From: Bacteriovoracaceae bacterium UBA1511
Lineage (GTDB): Bacteria > Bdellovibrionota > Bacteriovoracia > Bacteriovoracales > Bacteriovoracaceae
DNA length: 46,797 bases
Direction of reading: 5' to 3'
NCBI GenBank assembly: GCA_002323535.1
Contig: DCQT01000104.1
Coordinates: 1 to 46,797, forward strand
The position numbers and the translations under genes are program-made. Numbering within the stretch: the first letter of the stretch is position 1; the number at the start of each line of letters is the position of its first letter. This document shows positions 1 to 7,270 of this stretch, piece by piece. Under the pieces are notes generated by a model. The model had not been told where the DNA came from, ran no database searches, and worked only from the letters and a program-made list of their open reading frames with translations.

Positions 1-5
1 TTCAT
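1..5 (-). CDS. start of a leftward gene that leaves the window
   Basis: On the minus strand the bases at 3-5 form an ATG, preceded at about 11-17 by a good ribosome binding site (AAAGGAG, with a spacer of about 6 bases). Only the first codon is inside the window, so the product cannot be named. A plausible sigma70 promoter for it lies at 37-65, overlapping repeats that look like operator sites shared with the divergent nickel/cobalt transporter gene. The context suggests a metal-related gene, which is inference only. Confidence 0.5.
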
Positions 6-36
6 TTTCACTCCTTTGTCGTGTAATTTAGTAGGT

Positions 37-99
37 TTTTTAGCACTGGAGAGGTTTTATTGCAATGAGGTTGCAATAGCATTGCGATTTTCCTAGAAT
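37..99. promoter_or_regulatory. overlapping divergent promoters with Fur-family-like operator repeats
   Basis: Rightward promoter: -35 TTGCAA (71-76), 17-base spacer, -10 TAGAAT (94-99). Leftward promoter: -35 TTGCAA (65-60 on the minus strand), 17-base spacer, -10 TAAAAA (42-37), preceded by TG as in an extended -10. The -35 elements lie inside repeated half-sites: ATTGCAAT at 59-66, TTGCAAT at 71-77 and its inverted partner ATTGCGA at 81-87, so GCAAT-AGC-ATTGC forms a palindrome with a 3-base spacer. This is the style of a Fur-family (Zur, Nur or Fur) operator that would block both promoters. The regulator encoded at 838-1287 is the natural candidate to bind it. Confidence 0.6.
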
Positions 100-134
100 T
101 TACCAGAGATTTTTTCAAAAAAGGAATGAAATCT

Positions 135-830
135 ATGGAAAGCCTATCTCTTTCAACAAGCATGGCATTTGTCTTTGGAGTCTTACATGCGCTAGAGCCA
201 GGTCATGGAAAAACGGCCCTGCTAACTTATGTTGCGTCGGGTAAAAGAACATGGAAGGAGGGTGTCGTTATCTCGACTACCTCTGCCATCACTCATTCAA
301 TCTCCGTTTTTATCATTGCTTTTATCTCTCATGCTGTCGCCCATCATGCTGGTGTTGAAGGACATGTTTCTAAAGTTGGTGGCGTTCTTGGTTATTTCAG
401 CGGTGGTTTAATTTGTTCACTTGGGTTTTATTTGATCTACAGGCATATTAAAGGCGTTCCAAAAAAAGCTTGCTCAACTTGTGGGAGCGGTCATCATGAA
501 GATGATCATTCACATACTCATCATTCTTCAAAAGGAAAGTTTCTAACCTCAGGTCTCTTAGGTGTTGCCACAGGGCTTATTCCTTGTCCGACGATTGTTG
601 TCGCATACCTTAGTGGGGTTTCTGCGGGTGGTTCTTTGCTAGGTGTACAAAGCGTGATGCTTTTTGGCTTAGGAATGTGCTTGTCCTTGCTTGCAGTTGT
701 TACATTTTGCAGTCTAAGTGGTCAAAAAATTGTGGGTAAACTTTCTAAATCAAAGTTTTCAATAAAGTGGGATCTCATTCAAGGTTGCTTATTTGTAGTA
801 ATTGGATTTATAACAGCTTTTTATCATTAA
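135..830 (+). CDS. NicO/RcnA-type nickel/cobalt transporter
   Basis: Polytopic inner-membrane protein of 231 residues belonging to the NicO (RcnA/HoxN-like) superfamily, which moves Ni2+ or Co2+ across the membrane. The signature HALEPGHGKT lies at about residues 18-27, and a second family motif, GLIPCPTIVV, at about 147-156. Between them is a cytosolic-type loop rich in histidine, with CSTC and GHHEDDHSHTHH at about 112-130, typical of metal-binding loops in efflux members. About six hydrophobic segments are visible. The start at 135 is preferred over an in-frame ATG at 126, because AAGGA at 121-125 sits nine bases before it. A Fur-family regulator gene follows after 7 bases, so the pair is probably one autoregulated operon. 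Export versus uptake, and Ni versus Co versus Zn, cannot be settled from sequence alone. Confidence 0.85.
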   Translation: MESLSLSTSMAFVFGVLHALEPGHGKTALLTYVASGKRTWKEGVVISTTSAITHSISVFIIAFISHAVAHHAGVEGHVSKVGGVLGYFSGGLICSLGFYLIYRHIKGVPKKACSTCGSGHHEDDHSHTHHSSKGKFLTSGLLGVATGLIPCPTIVVAYLSGVSAGGSLLGVQSVMLFGLGMCLSLLAVVTFCSLSGQKIVGKLSKSKFSIKWDLIQGCLFVVIGFITAFYH

Positions 831-837
831 GCTTTAT

Positions 838-1287
838 ATGGAAAATAATTTAGACCAATTTCTTCAAACTCTAAAAAATAATAAGTTGAGAGTTACTCAA
901 TCAAGGATTGCTGTTGCCACTGTCTTATTTAAAAATAGCAACCAAGCTCTTACACCTGAAGAAATTTTCCAAAAAATTGATGCCTCAAAAAAACTTCATT
1001 GCGATCAGGTCTCTGTTTATAGGATACTCGCCACTTTAGAAGAGCTGAGTCTTGTGACAAAAAGTAAGTTTCAGGGAGAGGCAAGCAGGTATATGGTTAA
1101 TCTTTGTAAAGACAAAGAGGATAATCACCACGAACATTATTTTAAGTGTTATTCTTGTAACTTGGTAGAGCCTTTTAAGGGTTGTCTAGTTTCAAAAAAA
1201 GAAAAAGAACTGGAAAAAGCTGGATATACTGAACTAAAGCACCACCTAGAAATAACTGGTCTTTGTCCGAGTTGCACACTCTCTTAA
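838..1287 (+). CDS. Fur-family metal-responsive repressor
   Basis: Cytosolic 149-residue DNA-binding regulator of the Fur/Zur/Nur/PerR family, of normal family length. The N-terminal winged helix covers about residues 8-85 (TQSRIAVATVLF, then SVYRILATLEEL, the recognition-helix region). The dimerisation and metal domain follows, with a HHEHYFKC stretch at about 97-104. Two CxxC pairs (C104/C107 and C143/C146) make the usual structural zinc site. It lies 7 bases after the NicO transporter gene and probably shares its promoter. Inverted repeats of the TGCAAT type occur upstream of that operon and again just after this gene. The transporter context suggests a nickel- or zinc-sensing member, but the sensed metal is not readable from the sequence. 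Confidence 0.88.
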   Translation: MENNLDQFLQTLKNNKLRVTQSRIAVATVLFKNSNQALTPEEIFQKIDASKKLHCDQVSVYRILATLEELSLVTKSKFQGEASRYMVNLCKDKEDNHHEHYFKCYSCNLVEPFKGCLVSKKEKELEKAGYTELKHHLEITGLCPSCTLS

Positions 1288-1305
1288 AAATAATTCCCTT
1301 TTTTT

Positions 1306-1334
1306 ATTGCAAGTACCTTGCATTAATCTAATTT
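1306..1334 (+). promoter_or_regulatory. Fur-family-like palindrome over a putative promoter of the subtilase gene
   Basis: TGCAAG-TAC-CTTGCA at 1308-1322 is a perfect 6-3-6 palindrome with the same half-site style and spacing as the repeat at 71-87. It overlaps a plausible promoter for the protease at 1415: -35 TTGCAA (1307-1312), 16-base spacer, -10 TAATTT (1329-1334). If the Fur-family protein binds here, the secreted protease would be metal-regulated. No hairpin terminator is evident after the regulator gene. Confidence 0.45.
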
Positions 1335-1414
1335 TATCTTACATGAGTTGATTCTATTTTTTTTCAAGAGATAATTATTGATACGGAAATCAAAATATTA
1401 TCAAGGATGATTAA

Positions 1415-2671
1415 ATGAAAAAGATGGCCTTACTTAGTTTCGCACTTTCTCTGCCCGTATTCTCCGCAGAATACATAATTAAGTTTAAATCAACTAAAGC
1501 ATTGGACTCGGCACTTTCAAGCAAAAAATTTGAAACGATTAGTGATATGAAACTTTCTTTTGGTAGCTTTGCAAAGTTTGAAACTCAAAATAAGGCCGTT
1601 ATTGATAATTTAAAGTCAAATCCAGAAGTTGAATATGTGGTTGAAAATGATCCTCTATACGCGTTACCAACGTACGTATCTCAAAATAAAGACGTGGCTG
1701 ATCCCGACTTCTCAAAGCAATGGGGACTTAAAAATACAGGTGTTAATAGTGGAAGTATCTTCACACCAGGAAAGGAAGGTGAAGATATCAACGCTGAAGC
1801 AGCTTGGGAGCTAACAAAAGGTGACCAGTCAATTAAGATCGCTGTTATTGATACGGGAGTTGATTACAATCATATTGATCTTAAAAATAATATTATGGTT
1901 AATGAAGCAGAGCTTAACGGAGAAGAAGGTGTTGACGACGATGAAAATGGCTATATTGATGACGTTTATGGATATGACTTTTCAGCTGGTGATGCTGACC
2001 CAATGGATGGGCATGGGCATGGAACACATTGTGCTGGAGTTATAGGTGCTATGCATAACGAAACAGGTATTGCGGGAGTTATGCAGTATGTTCAAATACT
2101 TCCGATAAAATTCCTTTCAGATAGAGGCAGAGGGACAACAGAGGGCGCTATAAAATCGATTGATTATGCGATTAGTCGTGGTGTTGATGTAATGAGTAAC
2201 TCCTGGGGAGGAGGAAGGTTTAATGAGGCTTTGTTTGATGCGATTAAAGCCGCTGATGAAGCTGGAATTGTATTTGTTGCCGCTGCCGGTAATAGCCGTC
2301 GAAACAATGACACGATAGATGCATACCCTGCAAATTACGAGGTTGATAATATTATCAGCGTTGGTGCTATGGACGGTGCCGGGAATAAGGCAAGCTTTTC
2401 AAATTATGGAAGTGAAAAAGTTCACGTATTTGCCCCTGGTGTAAATATATACTCAACTGTGCAAAATGACGCTTATAAAAGCATGAGCGGAACATCTATG
2501 GCATGTCCACATGTAAGTGGTGTTGTTGGTTTAATGCTTTCTCAAAACGCAAGCCTAACACCCACAGAAATTAGAGATGTTCTTGTAAATACATCTATTG
2601 AAACTGATAGTTTGGGTGATTACTCATTATCAAAGGGTAGAGTAGATGCCTCTGAAGCATTATCAAATTAA
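1415..2671 (+). CDS. secreted subtilisin-like serine protease (S8)
   Basis: Exported endopeptidase of 418 residues. The layout is a signal peptide (about residues 1-18, ending FSA), an inhibitor-type propeptide (about 19-85, containing PEVEYVVEND as in I9 propeptides), and the S8 catalytic domain to the end. The catalytic triad is complete: D146 in AVIDTG, H202 in HGHGTHCAG and S361 in SGTSMACPH, with oxyanion N293 in AAAGN. An acidic insert, GVDDDENGYIDD, at about 172-183 looks like a calcium-binding loop. AAGGATG at 1404-1410 gives a clear ribosome binding site. A hairpin terminator follows at 2695, so the gene is monocistronic. It is a close relative of the protease at 25239-26507. A digestive role outside the cell is likely for such a lifestyle, but substrates are unknown. 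Confidence 0.95.
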   Translation: MKKMALLSFALSLPVFSAEYIIKFKSTKALDSALSSKKFETISDMKLSFGSFAKFETQNKAVIDNLKSNPEVEYVVENDPLYALPTYVSQNKDVADPDFSKQWGLKNTGVNSGSIFTPGKEGEDINAEAAWELTKGDQSIKIAVIDTGVDYNHIDLKNNIMVNEAELNGEEGVDDDENGYIDDVYGYDFSAGDADPMDGHGHGTHCAGVIGAMHNETGIAGVMQYVQILPIKFLSDRGRGTTEGAIKSIDYAISRGVDVMSNSWGGGRFNEALFDAIKAADEAGIVFVAAAGNSRRNNDTIDAYPANYEVDNIISVGAMDGAGNKASFSNYGSEKVHVFAPGVNIYSTVQNDAYKSMSGTSMACPHVSGVVGLMLSQNASLTPTEIRDVLVNTSIETDSLGDYSLSKGRVDASEALSN

Positions 2672-2694
2672 TACCAATTAAATAACTAACCACA

Positions 2695-2728
2695 GGGCCG
2701 ATATATTGAATACATCGGCCCTTTTTTT
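2695..2728 (+). terminator. intrinsic terminator after the subtilase gene
   Basis: Stem GGGCCGAT (2695-2702) pairs with ATCGGCCC (2714-2721) around an 11-base loop and is followed by seven T residues (2722-2728). Confidence 0.92.
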
Positions 2729-2872
2729 ATTCTTTCCTATATTAATTACACACTCTCAAAACTTTTCTAACTTGGCGTAACTAAAAGCTTTCTCAATAGT
2801 TTGCTCATGTTCATTTTCTAAAATAAGAAGTGAATGTTACTGAGGGGCATTAACTAATCAAAAGGATAAAAT

Positions 2873-3271
2873 ATGCTTAAAGCAACTTTAATAATGATGA
2901 TCAGTGCTCTATCTTTTACTGTTTTTGCTAATGATTTAAGAATCGAATTGGACGGAACTAATAGAATTGATAGTTGGACAAAAAGAGGGAACATGCTTCT
3001 TGAAGGTGTGGCCTCTGATGAAAAAACTTATCAAGTAAGACTTTCTTGTATTTCAGCTGACAGAAACAGTGCAGGCTTGGCAGTAGGTGAGATTCATATT
3101 TACAAAGGAACAAGCCATATTGGATCAAAGGCAACACTTAGTTATGAGGAGTGCTTATCTCTTTATGACGGTTTAAAAGAGATGAGGTATAGACTCGTCA
3201 TGGATTGGGAAAAAGAAAGCTATGACGCTAACCCTACTGGAAAAGCGACGTTTTCAATTGATGAGCTGTAA
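2873..3271 (+). CDS. small secreted protein of unknown function
   Basis: Protein of 132 residues with a clear signal peptide (hydrophobic residues 4-18, cleavage likely after FA at about 19). The mature part of about 113 residues appears beta-rich and holds two cysteines (in RLSCISAD and YEECLSL), which could form one disulfide. No family was recognised. AAAAGGATAA just before the ATG is a good ribosome binding site. Terminators lie on both sides (2695 and 3300), so it is probably transcribed alone. Periplasmic or secreted location is inferred from the signal peptide. Confidence 0.8.
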   Translation: MLKATLIMMISALSFTVFANDLRIELDGTNRIDSWTKRGNMLLEGVASDEKTYQVRLSCISADRNSAGLAVGEIHIYKGTSHIGSKATLSYEECLSLYDGLKEMRYRLVMDWEKESYDANPTGKATFSIDEL

Positions 3272-3299
3272 TTCAAATTTAAAAATTATTACTTTTTTA

Positions 3300-3322
3300 G
3301 GGCGCTTATGGCGCCCTTTTTT
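3300..3322 (+). terminator. intrinsic terminator
   Basis: Stem GGGCGC (3300-3305) pairs with GCGCCC (3311-3316) around a 5-base loop and is followed by TTTTTT (3317-3322). Confidence 0.92.
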
Positions 3323-3374
3323 ATTTCTTTTCCTTAATTAAAAGGATAAAAAGCACTTAATATAGGAGATTTTT

Positions 3375-3884
3375 ATGAATGAAGTTCAAAATAATAACGT
3401 TGTAAATATTGAATACACACTTACAAATTCAAACGGAGAGTTACTCGATAGCTCTAAAAAGCGAGGACCGCTATCATATATTCAAGGTAAGGCAAATATC
3501 ATTCCAGGACTTGAATCTGAAATGGAAGGTAAAAAAATTGGTGACACATTTAAAGTAACAATTTCTCCAGAAGGTGCTTACGGAAATAGAGATGAATCAT
3601 TGGTTCAATCTGTTCCCAAGGCACAGTTTGGTGAAGATGCTGAAAAAGTAAAAGCTGGTGATCAGGTTCAAGTTAAAACTCAAGACGGTTCTCCTATGCT
3701 CGTCATGGCAACCGAAGTGAATGATACAGAAATCGTTCTTGACGCAAACCATCCATTGGCGGGAATGACGCTTAATTTTGATGTTGAGGTTGTTTCAATT
3801 CGCGAGGCGACTAGTGAAGAGTTAGAGCTCGGTTATATTGAAGAGAAGAAGTCTTCTTGTGATCCAAATGGTGGTTGTTGCTAG
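3375..3884 (+). CDS. slyD: SlyD-type FKBP peptidyl-prolyl isomerase
   Basis: Cytosolic 169-residue prolyl isomerase, chaperone and metal carrier of the SlyD branch. The FKBP core is split by an insert-in-flap domain: VNIEYTLTNSNGELLDSS at the start, GLESEMEGKKIGDT near residues 46-59, the IF domain at about 70-125, then HPLAGMTLNFDVEV at about 125-138. The C-terminus SSCDPNGGCC carries three cysteines, like the metal-binding tails of SlyD proteins that hand nickel to hydrogenase or urease assembly. The tail is shorter than in E. coli. TAGGAGA lies upstream of the ATG. The next gene, a COG0523 metal GTPase, begins 11 bases later, which supports a joint metallochaperone role. Confidence 0.92.
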   Translation: MNEVQNNNVVNIEYTLTNSNGELLDSSKKRGPLSYIQGKANIIPGLESEMEGKKIGDTFKVTISPEGAYGNRDESLVQSVPKAQFGEDAEKVKAGDQVQVKTQDGSPMLVMATEVNDTEIVLDANHPLAGMTLNFDVEVVSIREATSEELELGYIEEKKSSCDPNGGCC

Positions 3885-3895
3885 GAAAAAGCCTT

Positions 3896-4819
3896 ATGGA
3901 ACAAATTATTGTTATCGTTGGTTTTTTAGGGGCGGGAAAGACGACTCTTTTAAAAAAATTAACTTCTGAATACTTAGAAAAGAAGTGGAATCCAGTCATT
4001 ATTTTAAATGATTATCAAAACGCTAATATGGATTCTCAACAGTTTTTAGATTTTTTAGAACCCTCACAAATTAATGCATTAAATGGTAGCTGCATTTGTT
4101 GCAGCGGTGTGACGGAACTCAGAACCCAAGTGAACAATATCCCAGAAAGAGCTAATGCTGTAACTTTAATTGAGGCCAATGGTACAACTGATGCATGTGA
4201 GTTAATGGGATTTTTAGGAGTTGGCTTAAAAGAGCAGTTTCTCCCTCCGGTTCAAGTCTCTGTGGTTGATGCAAAAAACTGGCAAAAAAGAGGATACAAT
4301 AATCAACTTGAATCGAATCAAATTCAGGTTTCTTCGTTGATTGTATTAAGTCATACAGATGGCGTTGAAGAAAGCAGGATTGAAGCCGTCAAAGGCGACA
4401 TTTCTTATCTAAATCCATCGGCCACAATTCTTTTATGGGACGAGTTGAAGACTTCGGATCTCATGGACTTGACACCATCGACTAATAAACCAAAAGAAAA
4501 GATGGATCATCACAAATCACATTGGTCGTCATGCTCTGTGGATTTGCCAAATCCTTACCCTTCAGAGTGTTTAAAAAAGGTGATGAGTGATATCCCGGAG
4601 AGTATTCTTCGTGTGAAGGGATGCACAAGATTAGATGATGATGAACACTATACTTTCTTTGAGAGAGTTCCATCCGGAGACGTTAGTCTAAGAACTTATT
4701 ATGGTGATTTAATTACCGGGCCTAAGCTTTTAGTGATAGGCCCTGGCAGTGACCCGGTACTTCTTGAAAAGATAATTGATGAGTCTAAAGGTTCTCTAAA
4801 ATATGGCGGTAAAGATTAG
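3896..4819 (+). CDS. COG0523/CobW-family metallochaperone GTPase
   Basis: GTPase of 307 residues in the G3E family (CobW, YeiR, ZNG1, NHase activator). Proteins of this family use GTP to place Zn, Co, Ni or Fe in client proteins. Seen: Walker A GFLGAGKTT at residues 10-18, the metal motif GSCICC with C66-x-C68-C69, a Walker B-like IEANGTTD at about 92-99, and a C-terminal CobW_C-like region (about 210-300) with a TFFERVPSGD stretch. The usual guanine-specificity N-K-x-D motif reads S-H-T-D (152-155), an unusual change. The start at 3896 is chosen for AGGAA at 3883-3887; an in-frame ATG upstream would overlap slyD. The last 35 bases overlap the convergent gene. Confidence 0.88.
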   Translation: MEQIIVIVGFLGAGKTTLLKKLTSEYLEKKWNPVIILNDYQNANMDSQQFLDFLEPSQINALNGSCICCSGVTELRTQVNNIPERANAVTLIEANGTTDACELMGFLGVGLKEQFLPPVQVSVVDAKNWQKRGYNNQLESNQIQVSSLIVLSHTDGVEESRIEAVKGDISYLNPSATILLWDELKTSDLMDLTPSTNKPKEKMDHHKSHWSSCSVDLPNPYPSECLKKVMSDIPESILRVKGCTRLDDDEHYTFFERVPSGDVSLRTYYGDLITGPKLLVIGPGSDPVLLEKIIDESKGSLKYGGKD

Positions 4820-5423
4820 CCTCTTTTGTCGAACCAAGACTGAGGACTGAATCATTATATAGATAATCTTTTTGCTCACTAAGTATGTCTTTTAAGTTCA
4901 TCAGTTTTTGGTCAATTAATTTAATCGTTACTTCTACCTTTGCACTTTCACCAAAAAATACAATGTTTTGCTCACTTGAAGCCAAATCGATAAGCTTCTT
5001 AACTTCAAGATCATCATTGTTGATATTAATGCAGCAAGGGCCTGGTACTGGGACGGTGAAATCATCCTCTAAGAGTGTGAGCTTTAAAAGAGTATTTTTC
5101 ATTACGTTGGTTGGAAGAATAACTTTTGATATTCTAGTAGTTGTTTCACCAATTTGAAGGCGCTCATAGTCCCCAAAAAATTTAAATATATTACTTGAAT
5201 GACTAGCTGTTAAAACACCTAAGGTATTTCCACTATCTCCAGGGTACAATCCATTTTTAGCCTGAAGTCTAAGATCAAGCTTGTACTCATTTGTTGAATC
5301 ATGGGAGTCACCGTAGCTATTGGCAGTAATTTTTACTTCAACGTTATAGATGAGTGTTTCTACTTCTTTTGCAAAAATGAGTGATGGCAGGGAGAAGCAT
5401 AATATAAGGGCAAGTCTTTTCAT
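4785..5423 (-). CDS. secreted protein of unknown function
   Basis: Protein of 212 residues with a signal peptide (about residues 1-18, ending IFA). The mature part is rich in beta-type alternation and looks like a periplasmic or surface protein. It has a vicinal cysteine pair in GPCCININ, at about residues 128-135. No family was recognised. A weak ribosome binding site (AAAGGATAA) precedes the ATG. It converges on the COG0523 gene with a 35-base overlap of coding sequence and no room for a terminator between them. Confidence 0.75.
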   Translation of the reverse strand: MKRLALILCFSLPSLIFAKEVETLIYNVEVKITANSYGDSHDSTNEYKLDLRLQAKNGLYPGDSGNTLGVLTASHSSNIFKFFGDYERLQIGETTTRISKVILPTNVMKNTLLKLTLLEDDFTVPVPGPCCININNDDLEVKKLIDLASSEQNIVFFGESAKVEVTIKLIDQKLMNLKDILSEQKDYLYNDSVLSLGSTKEANLYRHILENL

Positions 5424-5569
5424 TTAATTTATCCTTTTTTGAAAGGGATGATGTCCCACAAAGCCCTAAAAGAGCCTACTAACTTGTAGAATTTTCAGAT
5501 AATCATTTTTCTCATTGGTGATTTATTGTCTCCTTGGCCATCCTGATAAGTATAATTTATGATTCGTGT

Positions 5570-5995
5570 ATGTTTAGTAAAAATCATTTACTCATTTTTT
5601 TGTGTTGGTTGATTTCCCTTATCTCAACTTTAGGGAGTCTTTTTTTTAGTGAGGTAATGGAATATCCCCCATGTGAGCTTTGTTGGTATCAACGAATTGC
5701 CATGTACCCTTTAGTATTTATTTTTCTTGTGGCGGCCTATAAAAAAATGAATGATGTTTTTTATTATGCTTTTCCTCTGGTTCTCTCTGGCTGGATAATT
5801 GCTTTATATCACAATTTATTACACTATGAGATAATCCCAGAAAGCGCAGCTCCGTGCAGAGAAGATGTTTCTTGCTCAACTGTCTATATCGAATTGGCCG
5901 GGTTTATTACCATTCCAATGATGTCCTTTTTTGCTTTTTCACTTTTAGGTATTTTATTAATCTATTTTTACAAAAAGAGTGCCCATGAAAAATAA
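5570..5995 (+). CDS. DsbB/BdbC-like disulfide bond formation protein
   Basis: Inner-membrane thiol oxidoreductase of 141 residues with four membrane segments. It reoxidises a DsbA partner using quinone. Both periplasmic cysteine pairs are present: PPCELCWYQR (C35/C38, the quinone-coupled pair) and APCREDVSC (C96/C102). The length fits the short BdbC class. The start at 5570 is preferred over a TTG at 5534, because a consensus TATAAT lies at 5551-5556; that puts the transcript start only a few bases before the ATG, so the leader is very short and no Shine-Dalgarno sequence is visible. The thioredoxin-fold partner follows and overlaps it by 11 bases, so the two are translationally coupled. Confidence 0.88.
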   Translation: MFSKNHLLIFLCWLISLISTLGSLFFSEVMEYPPCELCWYQRIAMYPLVFIFLVAAYKKMNDVFYYAFPLVLSGWIIALYHNLLHYEIIPESAAPCREDVSCSTVYIELAGFITIPMMSFFAFSLLGILLIYFYKKSAHEK

Positions 5996-6638
5996 AACAT
6001 ATCTTTACATTGGATCCTGTGCCTTAATTCTAGGGGCGTTTTTGTTAGGCACAAAGCTATATAAAGATTCAAAAAAAGACGCTTTTAGTTTTATGGCAAA
6101 AGAAAATGCAGAGGTCTTTGTTCGGCCTCATTCGCCTCGCTTTGGTAACCCTGAGGCAAAAGTTGTTTTGATAGAATTTCTTGATCCTGAGTGCGAGACG
6201 TGTCGACTTTTTTATCCTCATGTAAAAAATCTCATTAAAGAGTATGAAGGGAAAGTACAACTTGTTGTTCGGTACGCTCCTTTTCACGGGAACTCAAAAA
6301 TTGCTGTTGCCGCAGTTGAAGCTGCAAAAAAACAAAATCTTTATTGGGAGTCCCTAGAGCTTTTATATAAAAGACAACCAGAATGGGGGAGCCACCATAA
6401 TCCAAGAATTGACCTTATTTTTGATTTTCTACCAGCACTAGGACTTGATATAAAAAAGCTTAAAGAGGATATGAAAGATCCCGCGATAAATGAAATAATT
6501 GAGCAAGACACAAAAGATCTACGAACGCTTGGAGTGCGTGCTACACCGACATTTTTTGTTAATGGACGACCGCTAGAAAAATTTGGGTTTAATTTTTTAA
6601 AAGATCTCATTCAGGACGAAGTTCAAAGGAATTATTAA
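5985..6638 (+). CDS. membrane-anchored DsbA-like thiol oxidoreductase
   Basis: Thioredoxin-fold protein of 217 residues with an N-terminal membrane anchor (about residues 6-23) and a periplasmic DsbA-type domain (Thioredoxin_4/BdbD-like). The active site is PECETC (C70/C73), and the cis-proline loop is RATPTFFVNG near residues 184-193. The gene overlaps the DsbB-like gene by 11 bases, which is the usual oxidase and membrane-partner pairing. A GTG at 5979 is an alternative start. The likely role is oxidising cysteines of the many exported cysteine-containing proteins encoded around it. Confidence 0.9.
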   Translation: MKNKTYLYIGSCALILGAFLLGTKLYKDSKKDAFSFMAKENAEVFVRPHSPRFGNPEAKVVLIEFLDPECETCRLFYPHVKNLIKEYEGKVQLVVRYAPFHGNSKIAVAAVEAAKKQNLYWESLELLYKRQPEWGSHHNPRIDLIFDFLPALGLDIKKLKEDMKDPAINEIIEQDTKDLRTLGVRATPTFFVNGRPLEKFGFNFLKDLIQDEVQRNY

Positions 6639-6760
6639 TAAAATAGCAGTATCAAAACTTGGTATTTTGTTTAATTTTTTAACAATATAAATAAAGAAAA
6701 TGTTGAAATTATAAACATTGGTTAGTTCAAAGTGGCATTGTATTTGTACACAGATTGTTT

Positions 6761-7270
6761 ATGACAAAATTTGCAATGATTTTCAGTCTTATCTTCTCTT
6801 CAACCCTTCTTGCCCAAACAGCAGGAACAAAATGGGTGGAAGGACATTTCTATCTCGAAGGTAAAAAACAAGAGTTTAGAAATAAAGTTCTAAAAAAAGC
6901 GAAGACCAACTCTTTAATGTTGTGTACTGATACATATAGGCTTTCAACAAGTTTGCAAAAAAAAGCCTGTGTCGGCGCGGTTAAATACTCGATAGATACT
7001 TATTTATTTTTTTACGGAAAATACAATAACCCCAATCAGTGGTACAAAAGAAAAAACTTTGTTGAGATATATCAATTGGCCTTAGAAGAGTGTGATAAAA
7101 AATTTAATCACGATGAAAATGACCCATTTTGGGTAAATCCCTCAAAGCTTAAGGCGTGCAAGCATGGAGCAAAATATTTATTGGACTCTGTTGTCGAGCA
7201 AAGTAAAAATATGGGCCTTCATGGAGAGGGGAATCTTGAGTGTGGTGCTTTAACTTGTGAGATTAAATAA
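6761..7270 (+). CDS. secreted cysteine-containing protein of unknown function
   Basis: Protein of 169 residues with a signal peptide (cleavage likely after LLA, about residue 18). The mature part is basic and probably helical, with six cysteines at spacings that would allow disulfides (MLCTDTY, KKACVGA, LEECDKK, KACKHG, ECGALTC). No family was recognised. A TTG at 6755 is an alternative start. It follows the DsbB/DsbA pair by about 120 bases and could be one of their clients, which is inference. The 3' end overlaps the convergent gene by 8 bases. Confidence 0.75.
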   Translation: MTKFAMIFSLIFSSTLLAQTAGTKWVEGHFYLEGKKQEFRNKVLKKAKTNSLMLCTDTYRLSTSLQKKACVGAVKYSIDTYLFFYGKYNNPNQWYKRKNFVEIYQLALEECDKKFNHDENDPFWVNPSKLKACKHGAKYLLDSVVEQSKNMGLHGEGNLECGALTCEIK

